Both the position numbers and the translations under genes were made by a program. From UBA2767 sp965228625 (lineage in GTDB: Bacteria > Pseudomonadota > Alphaproteobacteria > Rhizobiales > Methyloligellaceae): DNA of 64,000 nt. The notes under the pieces were generated by a model, which worked only from the letters and a program-made list of their open reading frames with translations, did no database searches and had not been told where the DNA came from. Positions 1 through 8,035 of this stretch are shown here, piece by piece; positions within the stretch are counted from its first letter, which is position 1; every line of letters begins with the position of its first letter. Location: NCBI GenBank assembly GCA_965228625.1, contig OZ245829.1, forward strand, positions 4,526,001 through 4,590,000. The letters run 5' to 3'.

Positions 1-2
1 CC

Positions 3-812
3 GAGAATGTGGTCGCGTTGGCCGAGCGTGCGTCAACCCATCTTTGGCTCGGTTCGCCGGAGGAGGGTCTGGAGGACGCGGAAAAGGCCGTGTCACTGAA
101 TCCGAAACACACGCGCGCGCTTTCGGTGCGTGGCCAGATATACCAGAAGCTGGATCGCGTCGACGACGCAATCAAAGACTATCAAACGGCCCTTGAGGTC
201 GATCCCCGAATGCCTTTGCCGCGTTCGCGGCTGAAGAAGCTCGGCGTCGAGGTGCCGCCGCCGTCCCGCCCCGAACCTCTGGGTGAGCCGGTGAAGGGGT
301 GGGTCGTCAGCGAAACCCGGGATGGCGGGTATATCGCAACCAACCGCCGTTTTCCCAAGGTGCGTGTCAGGCTTGAGATGTACGGGCCCGGCGTGCCCGA
401 AATCGTCGACTGGTCGCTCGTGAAGTATCAAAGCCTGCGCGGCATCGGACTGCTGCGCTACCGCGCCGGCGTTCTGCGCGACCAGAGCGGCGGTGACTAT
501 GAGTACACGGCGGTCGTGGATCTGTGGAAGTCGAAGGTCGCGGCCGTCGAGCCGCACGCCTGGGGCGACCGCAAGTCGGAATGGAAATGGCAACTCGGCT
601 CCGTGGAAGTGACGGATCCGGACGGCGTCGCCAACAAGGTCGCGCTTCGCAAGGCGCCCGCCCAAAGCTACGGCCAGCAGGGCGATCAGTTCTATTCGTC
701 AGAAAACTGGTGGTCGAGGGGCGCTCAGCCCTATCCACGACCGCGTCAGCGGCCGCGTCAACGTCGGCGCCAGCCGAGCGGCGGCGATCTGTTTGACTGG
801 TTGTTCCGGTAG
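3..812 (+). CDS. TPR-repeat protein, 5' end cut off by the window
   Basis: The reading frame is open from base 3 with no stop before the window edge, so the true start is probably upstream; the GTG at 9 is only the first possible start inside the window. Residues from about 8 to 80 form two tetratricopeptide repeats, including the pattern 'A..DY..AL..DP', which normally mediate protein-protein contacts. A domain of about 110 residues follows that I do not recognise. The protein ends in a very basic, Pro/Arg/Gln-rich tail and a final hydrophobic 'DLFDWLFR'. No signal peptide or membrane segment is visible in the part present. The neighbour on the right is convergent. Function unknown. Confidence 0.75.
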   Translation, partial: ENVVALAERASTHLWLGSPEEGLEDAEKAVSLNPKHTRALSVRGQIYQKLDRVDDAIKDYQTALEVDPRMPLPRSRLKKLGVEVPPPSRPEPLGEPVKGWVVSETRDGGYIATNRRFPKVRVRLEMYGPGVPEIVDWSLVKYQSLRGIGLLRYRAGVLRDQSGGDYEYTAVVDLWKSKVAAVEPHAWGDRKSEWKWQLGSVEVTDPDGVANKVALRKAPAQSYGQQGDQFYSSENWWSRGAQPYPRPRQRPRQRRRQPSGGDLFDWLFR

Positions 813-837
813 ACCGGGATCCGCGGTCAATCCTCGT

Positions 838-2520
838 TCACGACTTCCTTGCGGCGAAAGCGTGCTTGCATGACTCCAGGCGCGACAGGCTCTCCTGCTT
901 CGTCCGCAGGCCGAATATCTCTGCGAAGACATAGGCCCCGAACAGCAGCACGAGATAGGCGTCGAGTTCGAACAGTTCTTCCCAGAACTGCCCGTTCCCC
1001 CAATAGCCGAACGACGCGTCCTTTCGGGTGTTGTGAGTCACGACTTCTATCAGCTCGCCCGTAAGCAACAGCGGCAGCCACAGCAGCAGCGGCCACGCAT
1101 CCCATTTCAGGAAGGGGCGGACCATTGCTGTAAAGAGTCGCCACTGGGTCGCGACATAGACGGTCAGTACCGCAATGATGGCCACAAACAGGATCCTGCG
1201 GCCGGTGCCCGACGACGCCGTCACCAACCATTCAGGCGCGCCGTAAACCCTGAAATCGAACTCCCTGAAAAACAGAAGAAAACATGCGCAGGTGAAGATG
1301 ATCGCGGCAACGCGCGCCGCCCCCTTGGTGTTCGCGGTGTTGGCGCAGAAAATGAAAAACGCGGCGGCCAGTGCGACGGCCTGAAGGCTCTCGATCGGGC
1401 CGCTTTCCTTGACCAGCCAGTCCGCACCGACCGTGGTCGCCCAGGCAATGAGAGCGATATTGCCGAATATCAGCAAGGCAAGAAGGCCATGGCGGAAATA
1501 GGCAGGTCGAAACCACGTTACGGCAACCAGGGTTGCCAGGCCCGCGCCAAATGTCAGGGTGACGAAAAGGTAGGCAGCGCGGGCGGCGTCATCGCTGACC
1601 TTCTTGACGAAGCTCTGCTGCTGAGCCAACTCGATTTTGAACAGCCCCACCAGACTTCCGCGAAACACCCGGAACCATTCTCCGACCGTGTATGTCCTGC
1701 CGGCGGATGCCTCGTTTGACTCCCTGGCCATGTTTTTGCGCATCTCGTCCGTAGCGGACTTGGCCTCCGATTGAGACCAGGCCTCGAACAAGGCGAGTGG
1801 TTCAGCGGTTGCCAGAGATTGATACTTCGAAAGCAATCCCTGTTCGGCTTCGGAGACCTGTGGCCGGGATTCGCCGGGTTCGCGTCCCTTGTTCCGGCTG
1901 CCAAGAAAAGCAAGGCCATCCGCCATATCCTGAGATGACAACTCGGCCGCTCTGACAAGGCTAACATAGGCCTTCCGTGATCGATCGGATGCGTCGTCAT
2001 CAAGCGGCTGTGTTTCAAGCAGAAAAATCGATTTGGAGACCATCGATATGATCTTGGTGTAGTACGCAATGGCGTCCTCGGCGCTGACGGCTGAGTCGAG
2101 AATGCGCGTGCGTACGCTGCCCAAACCGGCGAAAAGCGCATCCGCCTCCCTCAACGCCGCGGTCAGCTCGGTTCCGTAATCATCGCTGTTGAACCGCCCG
2201 ACCGATTTGCGGAACATCTCATGGCGCCGGTCGGTGCCATTCATATTCTTCTTGAATCGGTTGGCGGACTTGTTGAGTCGGATGGCGGACTTGGCATTCC
2301 CGTGCGTCGCGAGATAAGCGGATGCTGCCGCCCGTTCCTGCTGCAATTTGTTCACGAAGGCGAGGGCGTTGCCGGAGAAAGAAGCCAACCGGTATGCGCT
2401 GGTCGACTGCGACGCCGTCGGATAGAGGGTCGCCACGCTGATCGCGCAAATCCCCCACAGCGCCGCGACGCAAAGTGCGACGGCCACCGGAACGGATGCA
2501 ATTTTCTTCAACGCTCGCAT
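838..2520 (-). CDS. NIT-domain sensor fused to a multi-pass membrane domain
   Basis: 560 residues. A first membrane segment lies at about 7-33. A long periplasmic helical region (about 40-310) begins with 'LQQERAAASAYL' at 59-70, which fits the start of NIT (nitrate/nitrite-sensing) domains. A second membrane segment lies at about 316-338, followed by about five more hydrophobic segments to the C-terminus. NIT domains normally sit in front of HAMP, kinase, cyclase or chemotaxis output domains; none is present here. The membrane half carries spaced acidic motifs ('ESGPIES', 'REFDFR', 'EELFE') whose layout resembles that of the membrane protein at 14079-14864. I infer a sensory or regulatory membrane protein, but ligand and output are unknown. 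The start is the first ATG, directly before the hydrophobic segment; its ribosome binding site is weak. Confidence 0.7.
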   Translation of the reverse strand: MRALKKIASVPVAVALCVAALWGICAISVATLYPTASQSTSAYRLASFSGNALAFVNKLQQERAAASAYLATHGNAKSAIRLNKSANRFKKNMNGTDRRHEMFRKSVGRFNSDDYGTELTAALREADALFAGLGSVRTRILDSAVSAEDAIAYYTKIISMVSKSIFLLETQPLDDDASDRSRKAYVSLVRAAELSSQDMADGLAFLGSRNKGREPGESRPQVSEAEQGLLSKYQSLATAEPLALFEAWSQSEAKSATDEMRKNMARESNEASAGRTYTVGEWFRVFRGSLVGLFKIELAQQQSFVKKVSDDAARAAYLFVTLTFGAGLATLVAVTWFRPAYFRHGLLALLIFGNIALIAWATTVGADWLVKESGPIESLQAVALAAAFFIFCANTANTKGAARVAAIIFTCACFLLFFREFDFRVYGAPEWLVTASSGTGRRILFVAIIAVLTVYVATQWRLFTAMVRPFLKWDAWPLLLWLPLLLTGELIEVVTHNTRKDASFGYWGNGQFWEELFELDAYLVLLFGAYVFAEIFGLRTKQESLSRLESCKHAFAARKS

Positions 2521-2677
2521 GCACTGTGACCCAGTACGCCGGACGGCCCGCCATTGGCTGATGCTCTCGGACAGCCAATACCCCTGGCGTGATCGGACAC
2601 CAGCGTGCGGGAGGGTTTATACGCCCCGGCGTTTGAACGCAACTTTCCCGCGTGGTGCGCAAATGGATTGTGAGAGT

Positions 2678-2693
2678 TGGCTCCCCGGGCCGG
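2678..2693. repeat. Direct repeat of the tRNA-Asn 3' end (putative outer attachment site)
   Basis: The 16 bases TGGCTCCCCGGGCCGG are identical to 6343-6358, which are the 3' end of the intact tRNA-Asn gene including its encoded CCA, in the same orientation. Identity stops at both ends (t versus g before, c versus a after). A copied tRNA 3' end at this distance is the normal scar of site-specific integration into a tRNA gene. It marks the likely left boundary of the insertion. The rest of the gap 2521-2794 shows nothing else I can name. Confidence 0.75.
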
Positions 2694-2794
2694 CCATCCA
2701 CTTTCTGAGAATTCAATGAGTCCGCTGTAGGGCCACTGAGCCACATTTGTTCTCGGCCGGAGAGGTTGGGTTCGTAGCGTGGGCACAAGTCGGG

Positions 2795-3805
2795 TCAGTG
2801 ATCCGCTGCCGGGTCCGCTTTTTCTCCCTTGAGTCGCCGTTTCATCTTTACCGAAGAGTACTTATCTGGCCCGGCTCCGCTAATTCTAAGGCCTGGCTTG
2901 ATGTGTGCGTACTTCTTTCCAAGTGCATGAATTCCCGTGTCTCGTTTCGGGGCGTACAAATAACGCATGGCGTTGATCGCGCGATAGCGGTTTAGCTCTT
3001 TGACCTCTTCGCGCCCGGCATCGACAACAGGGACACCCTTGTACTCGTTCCAAGTGGCCAGTAAGCACTTCTGAGAAGAGAGGGGGAGCGTCACCTCGAC
3101 CTTCTTGTCCGCCAGTCCTCCACCGTAGAAAGGATGTTGATCTGGTTTTGGTACTCCATACACAAGCGGATTGTCGCTGGTGATCAGAAAGCGGGGCGGC
3201 GGAATACGGAGTATCGCCCAGCTCATCTTGTCGAAAAGCGGCGCTAGCTTTTCATGCACACCCAATGCGGACAGCGTAAAGTCTTTCCGAACGTCGATAT
3301 GAAAATTCTGCGGATTCAACATCCCGTCGCGCAGGTGCTGCCTGTCCTCGTCCGAAAGCATCTTTCCGGTGTCTTGTTCGTAGGTCTCGACTAGGTTATC
3401 GAAGGCGTCATCGTCACTGGCTGCGAGGAAGTTCCGTAACTGCAGAGTACCGACTATTCCCTCTGCGTATTGCTGACGAAAGGCATCAGTACGCACCAAC
3501 ATGAGGGCCATGAAGCTTGCGTAATTGGCCCGCTCTTGTCTGGATATTTTCTCGCCACGTATCAGCTTCAGGTGCACAGGAGCTGCCGCAGATTCGACAT
3601 TGGCAATCTGATCTTCAATATCAGCATAACGCGTGCCGTCTGGCAGCGTCACACTATAGAGGTGCTTCTCGTAGCCTGTCGCTTCGGCCGTTGATGAACG
3701 AACCGTGTCGGACTCGAGATCGTAGGTCCAAATTTCTTCCTTCGGATCCAAAGTTGCAAAATGCCGAAGGTAGAACTCTGAGATGCGATGATGTTTCTTT
3801 TTCAT
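2795..3805 (-). CDS. DUF4238 domain protein
   Basis: 336 residues, no signal peptide or membrane segment. The N-terminus 'KKKHHRISEFYLRHF' followed by 'IWTYDLES' is the hallmark of the DUF4238 family (HH.ip.fYLr.F ... iwvyd), and a family-like 'DIEDQIANVES' lies near residue 60. DUF4238 proteins have no established biochemical function that I know of; they occur patchily and often in accessory regions. The gene starts 22 bases from the HEPN gene start on the other strand, so the two share a very small divergent promoter region, which suggests they work or are controlled together. The ATG at 3805 is right for the family N-terminus although no good ribosome binding site precedes it. Confidence 0.8.
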   Translation of the reverse strand: MKKKHHRISEFYLRHFATLDPKEEIWTYDLESDTVRSSTAEATGYEKHLYSVTLPDGTRYADIEDQIANVESAAAPVHLKLIRGEKISRQERANYASFMALMLVRTDAFRQQYAEGIVGTLQLRNFLAASDDDAFDNLVETYEQDTGKMLSDEDRQHLRDGMLNPQNFHIDVRKDFTLSALGVHEKLAPLFDKMSWAILRIPPPRFLITSDNPLVYGVPKPDQHPFYGGGLADKKVEVTLPLSSQKCLLATWNEYKGVPVVDAGREEVKELNRYRAINAMRYLYAPKRDTGIHALGKKYAHIKPGLRISGAGPDKYSSVKMKRRLKGEKADPAADH

Positions 3806-3827
3806 GTTCGTTTCTAATAGGTGCGAA

Positions 3828-4439
3828 ATGACATCTTCAGATTCAATCGGCGGTGTCCGCGATTGGAATACGCTTCGACAGGTTGCCGCGGACGGTTACT
3901 CTGATGGTATTTCGTGTCTTGCTGCTATCGAAACCATAGAGCGGTCAAACCGTGCCTCTGTTATCGGGCCACTAAACGATAGCGACGCGGGCAGGGCTGC
4001 TAGGTTGCTGAGAGACAGCGCGTTCTTTCGGCTTCATTTAATGGTTGTTAGGGCATATGCCCCCGTCCATCGCAATGGCGATCTTCATCTTCGCGCAGCA
4101 GTCAATTTTCTTCGTGATCACATTGACGAAGAAGCTTCACTAGATCGGCACGCTCGGTTGGCTGAAGTCATAAGGTTGTTCGATTCGGCAGCATCCGATC
4201 CGCGTCTAACGCTTCTCAAGAATATGCGTGACAAGCAACTCGCACACTGGGCACAGCCAACAAATAACGAGCTCCCCCGATACGATGATTTGTTCGGCGT
4301 TACCCGAGTCACATGCGCGATTTGGGAGCAGCTATCATTTGGTGCGGGGACTGTGATGATTGAGCTGGACAACCAGATGGATGTGTATCGCGAAAGCGCG
4401 GATGCTTTCTGGGGGATTTGGGAGGCCGATACCAGTTGA
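3828..4439 (+). CDS. HEPN-domain protein, AbiU2-like
   Basis: 203 residues from the ATG at 3828, which has AGGTG at 3819-3823 just upstream; an earlier in-frame ATG at 3804 would overlap the start of the divergent gene and is less likely. The protein is predicted all-helical. It contains 'NMRDKQLAHW' with R134 and H140, an R-x5-H spacing that fits the R-x4-6-H active-site motif of HEPN ribonucleases, and the 'kNmRdK.lAHw' context matches AbiU2-type HEPN domains. HEPN proteins are commonly toxins, abortive-infection factors or RNA-cleaving effectors. Its partner is probably the divergent DUF4238 gene. RNase activity is inferred from the motif only. Confidence 0.7.
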   Translation: MTSSDSIGGVRDWNTLRQVAADGYSDGISCLAAIETIERSNRASVIGPLNDSDAGRAARLLRDSAFFRLHLMVVRAYAPVHRNGDLHLRAAVNFLRDHIDEEASLDRHARLAEVIRLFDSAASDPRLTLLKNMRDKQLAHWAQPTNNELPRYDDLFGVTRVTCAIWEQLSFGAGTVMIELDNQMDVYRESADAFWGIWEADTS

Positions 4440-4503
4440 GGGCCATCAAAACTGAGGAAAAGAGAAAGGCTAACGTGGTTTCGCAAAAGCCCTTGTTGTT
4501 GAG

Positions 4504-4548
4504 TAGCTCTCCGGCCGGATTCGAACCAGCGACCCAACGGTGAACAGC
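4504..4548 (-). pseudogene. tRNA-Asn 3' fragment (internal attachment-site relic)
   Basis: These 45 bases align to 6343-6388 of the intact tRNA-Asn with five substitutions and one single-base deletion. They cover the part from the anticodon loop through the T-arm to the CCA end, in the same orientation, and lack the 5' half of the tRNA. That is the portion usually duplicated when an element integrates at a tRNA. It sits between the HEPN gene and the DUF6602 gene. The remaining bases of the gap 4440-4711 show no gene. Confidence 0.75.
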
Positions 4549-4711
4549 AAATGTAGTGGCAACGATATTCGTATATTGCCAGAGATCTATCCCGGTGGGC
4601 TTATAGGAAGCGACATGATGGGGGTGAAGACGTGTTCACGTGCAGTGGTAGTTCGTGCGCTGTCATGGAGTGCCGCGCGGCGATCAATTCAAAACTTGTA
4701 GCTCGCGAACC

Positions 4712-5434
4712 TCAGCGCAACCAAGACGCATACGCACGCACATCAATCACCGGAACTGTGCCCATGTCTCGCAGACGAGCCATCAATTCGAGAAGAAACC
4801 TCGTTACAGCCTTGCCATGATGTGTCGCGACCGTTTGTCCAAAACGATCACAAACGAAAATGCCATGCGCAGCAACGCAGCCAAGGTCAAGTCGATTGAG
4901 TTTATCGTTGTCCTCTAGTGCTTTGAGCAAGGGGTCACCGAGTGGGGATTTCCAATCACTCTCAAACGACACTAATCCACCGAGAACGGGACTCGGGAGT
5001 TCCGGTTCGTTTACTATGCCACCAGCATGTCGCACTGGGAGGTTTGTGCGATGAAGACGCCGCACGCTCGCGACCTTGTTTTGTGCGTATCGGACTTGGT
5101 CCGAATTTATCGACTGCTTTGCCTCAAACACGGCGTAGATGCTTTCAGCAGGAAGGACCACTTGTCCTTCGAACTCAAAGATGATGGGTGTATAATGCCG
5201 ATCATAGATCGCAATATCGATTTGATCGCTAAAGTTGTTCTTGCTGTCGACCACGTGTGCGGAATCGACCTGATATCTCGCAGGGAGATGCTTACGTAAC
5301 AAAGTCAACCATACGTTTTCACTGGCGCTACCCTTCGAACCGGGATGCCCGATAGCTTCTCGCGCATCGGCTAGGTCTTTCTCCACTCCAGAGTGTAGTT
5401 TCGCTAGCAGGTTTGGCAGCGACCAATCAGTCAT
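4712..5434 (-). CDS. DUF6602 protein with a PD-(D/E)xK-like nuclease motif
   Basis: 240 residues from the ATG at 5434. This start overlaps the nucleotidyltransferase stop as ATGA (5434-5431) and has GGTGGA upstream; an in-frame start at 5452 would overlap more. Residues 69-110 match the DUF6602 pattern 'sdQIDi.iyD', a central strand, then 'ESIYAVFEAK'. D73 with E104-x-K106 gives the D...ExK arrangement of PD-(D/E)xK nuclease folds. No signal or membrane segment. Translational coupling with the nucleotidyltransferase suggests both proteins are made together and cooperate. I infer an effector or nuclease-like role; catalysis is not proven by the sequence. Confidence 0.75.
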   Translation of the reverse strand: MTDWSLPNLLAKLHSGVEKDLADAREAIGHPGSKGSASENVWLTLLRKHLPARYQVDSAHVVDSKNNFSDQIDIAIYDRHYTPIIFEFEGQVVLPAESIYAVFEAKQSINSDQVRYAQNKVASVRRLHRTNLPVRHAGGIVNEPELPSPVLGGLVSFESDWKSPLGDPLLKALEDNDKLNRLDLGCVAAHGIFVCDRFGQTVATHHGKAVTRFLLELMARLRDMGTVPVIDVRAYASWLR

Positions 5435-6189
5435 TTCACGAGATCCACCCACGTTCCATTAAGTGCTGTCGCCGCCTGCCATTGAATTCTCGTACGCTCG
5501 GCAACGGTAAGGTCATCAGAAATGATGTTGTTCGTGTTCGCAGGATCTACAACGCGGGCAGAAACAAATTTGTCCCTTAGGTACTCCAAAACGACTCCCA
5601 CGTTATTCGTCAGATTCCCGACAATTCCGCCCTTCAGCGCGTGAATCACAGTGAGTTCAAGATAGAAGGATGGGAAGTCGAGTCCATTCTGGTCACGCCA
5701 GAGTTTGATGACGCGTGTTTCACTAAGACGCCTCGCTCGACGAACTTGGGCCACGTGCTTTGCAACATTGGTTTTGGTCCAGGTATCGGCCTTGCGCCGA
5801 TAGAGGCTATGATCGTTGGTCCGCGAGTCTTGGCGTTTGCCGGGAACGAGATCAACTTTGTAGCCCCTTACATGAACTCTTACTGAAACGTTCTGCATCA
5901 CGGGGAAGTACCCGAGTTCATCCATTCGGCAGTATAGCTTTTTGTATATCTCCTTCAGGGCGTCTGGGGTTTTCGGTGAAAGCGAAATGAAGAGATCTAT
6001 GTCAGTGCCGCTTTGGTTTGCGGTTCCCTTCATGAACGAACCGCTCGGTACAAAGCTCTGCAGGTTTCCACCGGCCCATTGCACTATTTCGGGCCTCAGT
6101 GCATTCATGACGCCGCGAACCGGTGAGTTGGCACCAGTGTTGACCGCCTCGCGCCTCAAAATGCTCAGCAGATATCGATTCGCGCTCAT
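5431..6189 (-). CDS. CD-NTase/OAS-like nucleotidyltransferase
   Basis: 252 residues from the ATG at 6189, preceded by GGAG at seven bases; a TTG at 6246 would add 19 residues. It shows the polymerase-beta-like signature: G50-S51, then D63-I-D65 in 'GTDIDLF', and a third acid D113 in 'VDLVPG'. The helical half has 'KLWRDQNGLDFPSFYLEL' (about 162-179) and 'DPANTNN', both typical of the CD-NTase / 2'-5' oligoadenylate synthetase branch rather than of toxin MNTs or CCA enzymes. Enzymes of this branch make cyclic or linear oligonucleotide signals in CBASS anti-phage systems. The downstream DUF6602 gene would be the candidate effector. The family is clear; a CBASS role is inferred, because no standard Cap2/Cap3 gene or known effector is present. 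Confidence 0.8.
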   Translation of the reverse strand: MSANRYLLSILRREAVNTGANSPVRGVMNALRPEIVQWAGGNLQSFVPSGSFMKGTANQSGTDIDLFISLSPKTPDALKEIYKKLYCRMDELGYFPVMQNVSVRVHVRGYKVDLVPGKRQDSRTNDHSLYRRKADTWTKTNVAKHVAQVRRARRLSETRVIKLWRDQNGLDFPSFYLELTVIHALKGGIVGNLTNNVGVVLEYLRDKFVSARVVDPANTNNIISDDLTVAERTRIQWQAATALNGTWVDLVK

Positions 6190-6342
6190 TCGAACGCTCC
6201 GAGTTCCTTGTGCCACCTCAATCAGATTTGGCAGTCGACCTAGCAAAATACCGTAGTCGCTCTAACGCCTGCTGCAACGCCTAGGCGCGACTTGCGAAAA
6301 CACAAAAGCCCAAGATTTTTGAGCTAACTCACTGAAAGAAGG

Positions 6343-6418
6343 TGGCTCCCCGGGCCGGACTCGAACCAGCGACCCAGCGGTTAACAGCCGCTTGCTCTAC
6401 CAACTGAGCTACCGGGGA
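6343..6418 (-). tRNA. tRNA-Asn (GTT)
   Basis: Read on the minus strand, a 76-nt cloverleaf starts TCCCCGG, ends CCGGGGA-G-CCA with CCA encoded, and has anticodon loop CTGTTAA giving GTT. The T-arm GGTTCGAGTC is intact. Its 3' end is the attachment site of the islet to its left; the gene has been restored by the insertion. Confidence 0.95.
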
Positions 6419-6617
6419 ATGCGAGCACCTTTCAGGCGCGCAAGCCGCACCCGCTATAGCAAATGCGTTCGCATCATTCCAGACCAAGAAATGCACCTTT
6501 TTCAAAGTGTCACTTCACGCGGCCATTGTGAGTTGCGGTGCGGTAACCCAAATGCGTTGCATTTGCGTACGAATACGGTGATGTCACTGCGCAAGAACCG
6601 GAGTCGGACCACTTTCC

Positions 6618-6893
6618 ATGGCCGCGAAGATCAGACTTGGCAACCGAAGTTTCGAGCTGCCCCGCTCGCGGCTCATCCGCATGGCGCTCGGCCTGGGGCT
6701 GATCGTCGGCGGGCTGCTCGGCTTTCTGCCGGTGCTTGGTTTCTGGATGATACCGCTCGGCCTTCTGATCCTCTCGGTCGATCTGCCGATCGTGCGGCGT
6801 TGGCGGCGGCGGATCGAGGTCTGGTGGGGCCGGCGGCGCGGCAACGACAAGGACGATGGCAATGGTAATGGCGGGGGCTATTCAAAGGCCTGA
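6618..6893 (+). CDS. Small PGPGW-like transmembrane protein
   Basis: 91 residues. Two hydrophobic segments at about 20-38 and 40-55 enclose 'LPVLGFWMIPLGLLIL', which resembles the PGPGW transmembrane family, although the Pro-Gly-Pro-Gly-Trp core is changed here to LPVLGFW. An Arg/Trp-rich segment follows and a low-complexity Asp/Gly/Asn tail ends the protein. It lies alone between tRNA-Asn and tRNA-Cys, both on the other strand. Function unknown; an inner-membrane location is inferred. Confidence 0.6.
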   Translation: MAAKIRLGNRSFELPRSRLIRMALGLGLIVGGLLGFLPVLGFWMIPLGLLILSVDLPIVRRWRRRIEVWWGRRRGNDKDDGNGNGGGYSKA

Positions 6894-6904
6894 AACGCCG
6901 GGAT

Positions 6905-6978
6905 TGGAGGCCACGCCCGGAATCGAACCGGGGTAAACGGATTTGCAGTCCGCTGCGTAACCACTCCGCCACGTGGCC
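6905..6978 (-). tRNA. tRNA-Cys (GCA)
   Basis: Minus strand, 74 nt including an encoded CCA. The acceptor arms GGCCACG and CGTGGCC pair fully, the anticodon loop contains GCA, and the discriminator base is U, the known identity base of tRNA-Cys. T-arm GGTTCGATTC is present. Confidence 0.95.
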
Positions 6979-7129
6979 TTCGAGCGCCTATCAATCACTT
7001 GGCAAAACCGCAGTCAAGGCGCGGTACGTCACACCGGGCGATCTTGTGCGCGTCCGTTCATCCAATCGCGGCGTTGCTTGACAAAGCGACGCAAATCCGG
7101 AACTGAGAAACGGGCATGGGAGAGCTGCA

Positions 7130-7783
7130 ATGAGCGAATACGCGGTCGCGCGATTCAATATGGTCGAGTCGCAGATTCGGCCCAACCAGGTCACGGACGA
7201 AAATCTCTTGCGCGCGTTGTCCGACGTTCCGCGCGAGCGCTTCGTTCCCACGCCGCTGCAGGCGCTGGCCTACATGGAAGAGGAAATCGAGGTCGCGCCG
7301 TCGCGGCGCCTTCTCGCACCGATGCCGCTCGCACGCCTCATTCAGCTTGCGGACGTCCGCTCCGGCGACCTGGTGCTCGACGTCGGCTGCGCCACCGGTT
7401 ACTCGACGGCGGTTCTTGCCCGTCTGGCCGAATCGGTCGTCGGCCTCGAGGCGGATGAGCGGATCGCGGAGCAGGCCGGCGAGGCGTTGATGGACCTGGA
7501 AGTCGACAATGCCGCCATCGTGACCGGTCCGCTCAATGAAGGCTATGAGAGCGAAGGCCCGTTCGACGTGATTCTCCTGAACGGGTCCGTCCCCGTCGTC
7601 CCGAAAGGCCTGCTGGACCAGCTCAAGGATGGCGGGCGGCTGGTGACGATCGTCGCCGAGAACGATTTCGGCCGGGCGTATCTGTACCGCAAGAGCGGGA
7701 CGCGGATCAGTCACCGCCCCGCATTTGACGCCGGCGGTCCACAATTGCCCGGATTCGCCAAGGCCAAAGAGTTCATTTTCTAG
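7130..7783 (+). CDS. Protein-L-isoaspartate O-methyltransferase-like protein
   Basis: 217 residues. The SAM-binding motif I reads 'VLDVGCATGYSTAVLA' (about 83-98), with the acidic 'GLEADE' after strand 2. The N-terminal 'ARFNMVESQIRPNQVTDENLLRAL' and 'PRERFVP' are typical of the Pcm-like proteins found just upstream of tolC in Hyphomicrobiales. The second domain is shorter than in true repair enzymes and diverges from the gene at 40301-40960, which is the canonical Pcm. I therefore call it a paralogue whose substrate is not known. AGAGCTGCA just before the ATG is a weak ribosome binding site. TolC follows about 250 bases downstream on the same strand. Confidence 0.8.
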   Translation: MSEYAVARFNMVESQIRPNQVTDENLLRALSDVPRERFVPTPLQALAYMEEEIEVAPSRRLLAPMPLARLIQLADVRSGDLVLDVGCATGYSTAVLARLAESVVGLEADERIAEQAGEALMDLEVDNAAIVTGPLNEGYESEGPFDVILLNGSVPVVPKGLLDQLKDGGRLVTIVAENDFGRAYLYRKSGTRISHRPAFDAGGPQLPGFAKAKEFIF

Positions 7784-8035
7784 CTGTTTCCAGTCATTTG
7801 CCATAATTTACGGACCGATCGCCGTTTGATCGTCCAAATCACGCCACAATGGCCGGCGGAGTGTTGCCCGGACTCCACACTCGCGAACTCGTCTGCGCGT
7901 GAAACGGGAAAAGTTCTTTCTTGCGGGCATCTGAATGACTATCCTGCGGGCCAAATGTTTAGACGGGACATTTCGGACACCCGCGCGCGTTTAATGGCGG
8001 GTGTGTGAGGGCAGCTCTTGGGTCAGGGCACAACG

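Larger units (their letters stand above)
2678..6358. mobile_element. tRNA-Asn-associated genomic islet with defence-like cargo
   Basis: The region from the 16-bp repeat at 2678 to the tRNA-Asn 3' end at 6343-6358 holds only four genes: DUF4238 and HEPN/AbiU2 (divergent), then nucleotidyltransferase and DUF6602 (operon). Its base composition is visibly less GC-rich than both sides, with many AT-ending codons. A degenerate 45-nt tRNA-Asn 3' fragment at 4504-4548 splits it into two modules of about 1.8 kb, suggesting two successive insertions at the same tRNA. No integrase, transposase or recombinase gene is present, so the element either lost it or was mobilised in trans. The boundaries are seen in the sequence; mobility and defence roles are inferred. 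Confidence 0.7.

Noticed and set aside
4118..4537. Minus-strand frame of 139 codons between the HEPN gene and the tRNA fragment
   Set aside because: Antisense to the HEPN gene and starts within the tRNA relic.
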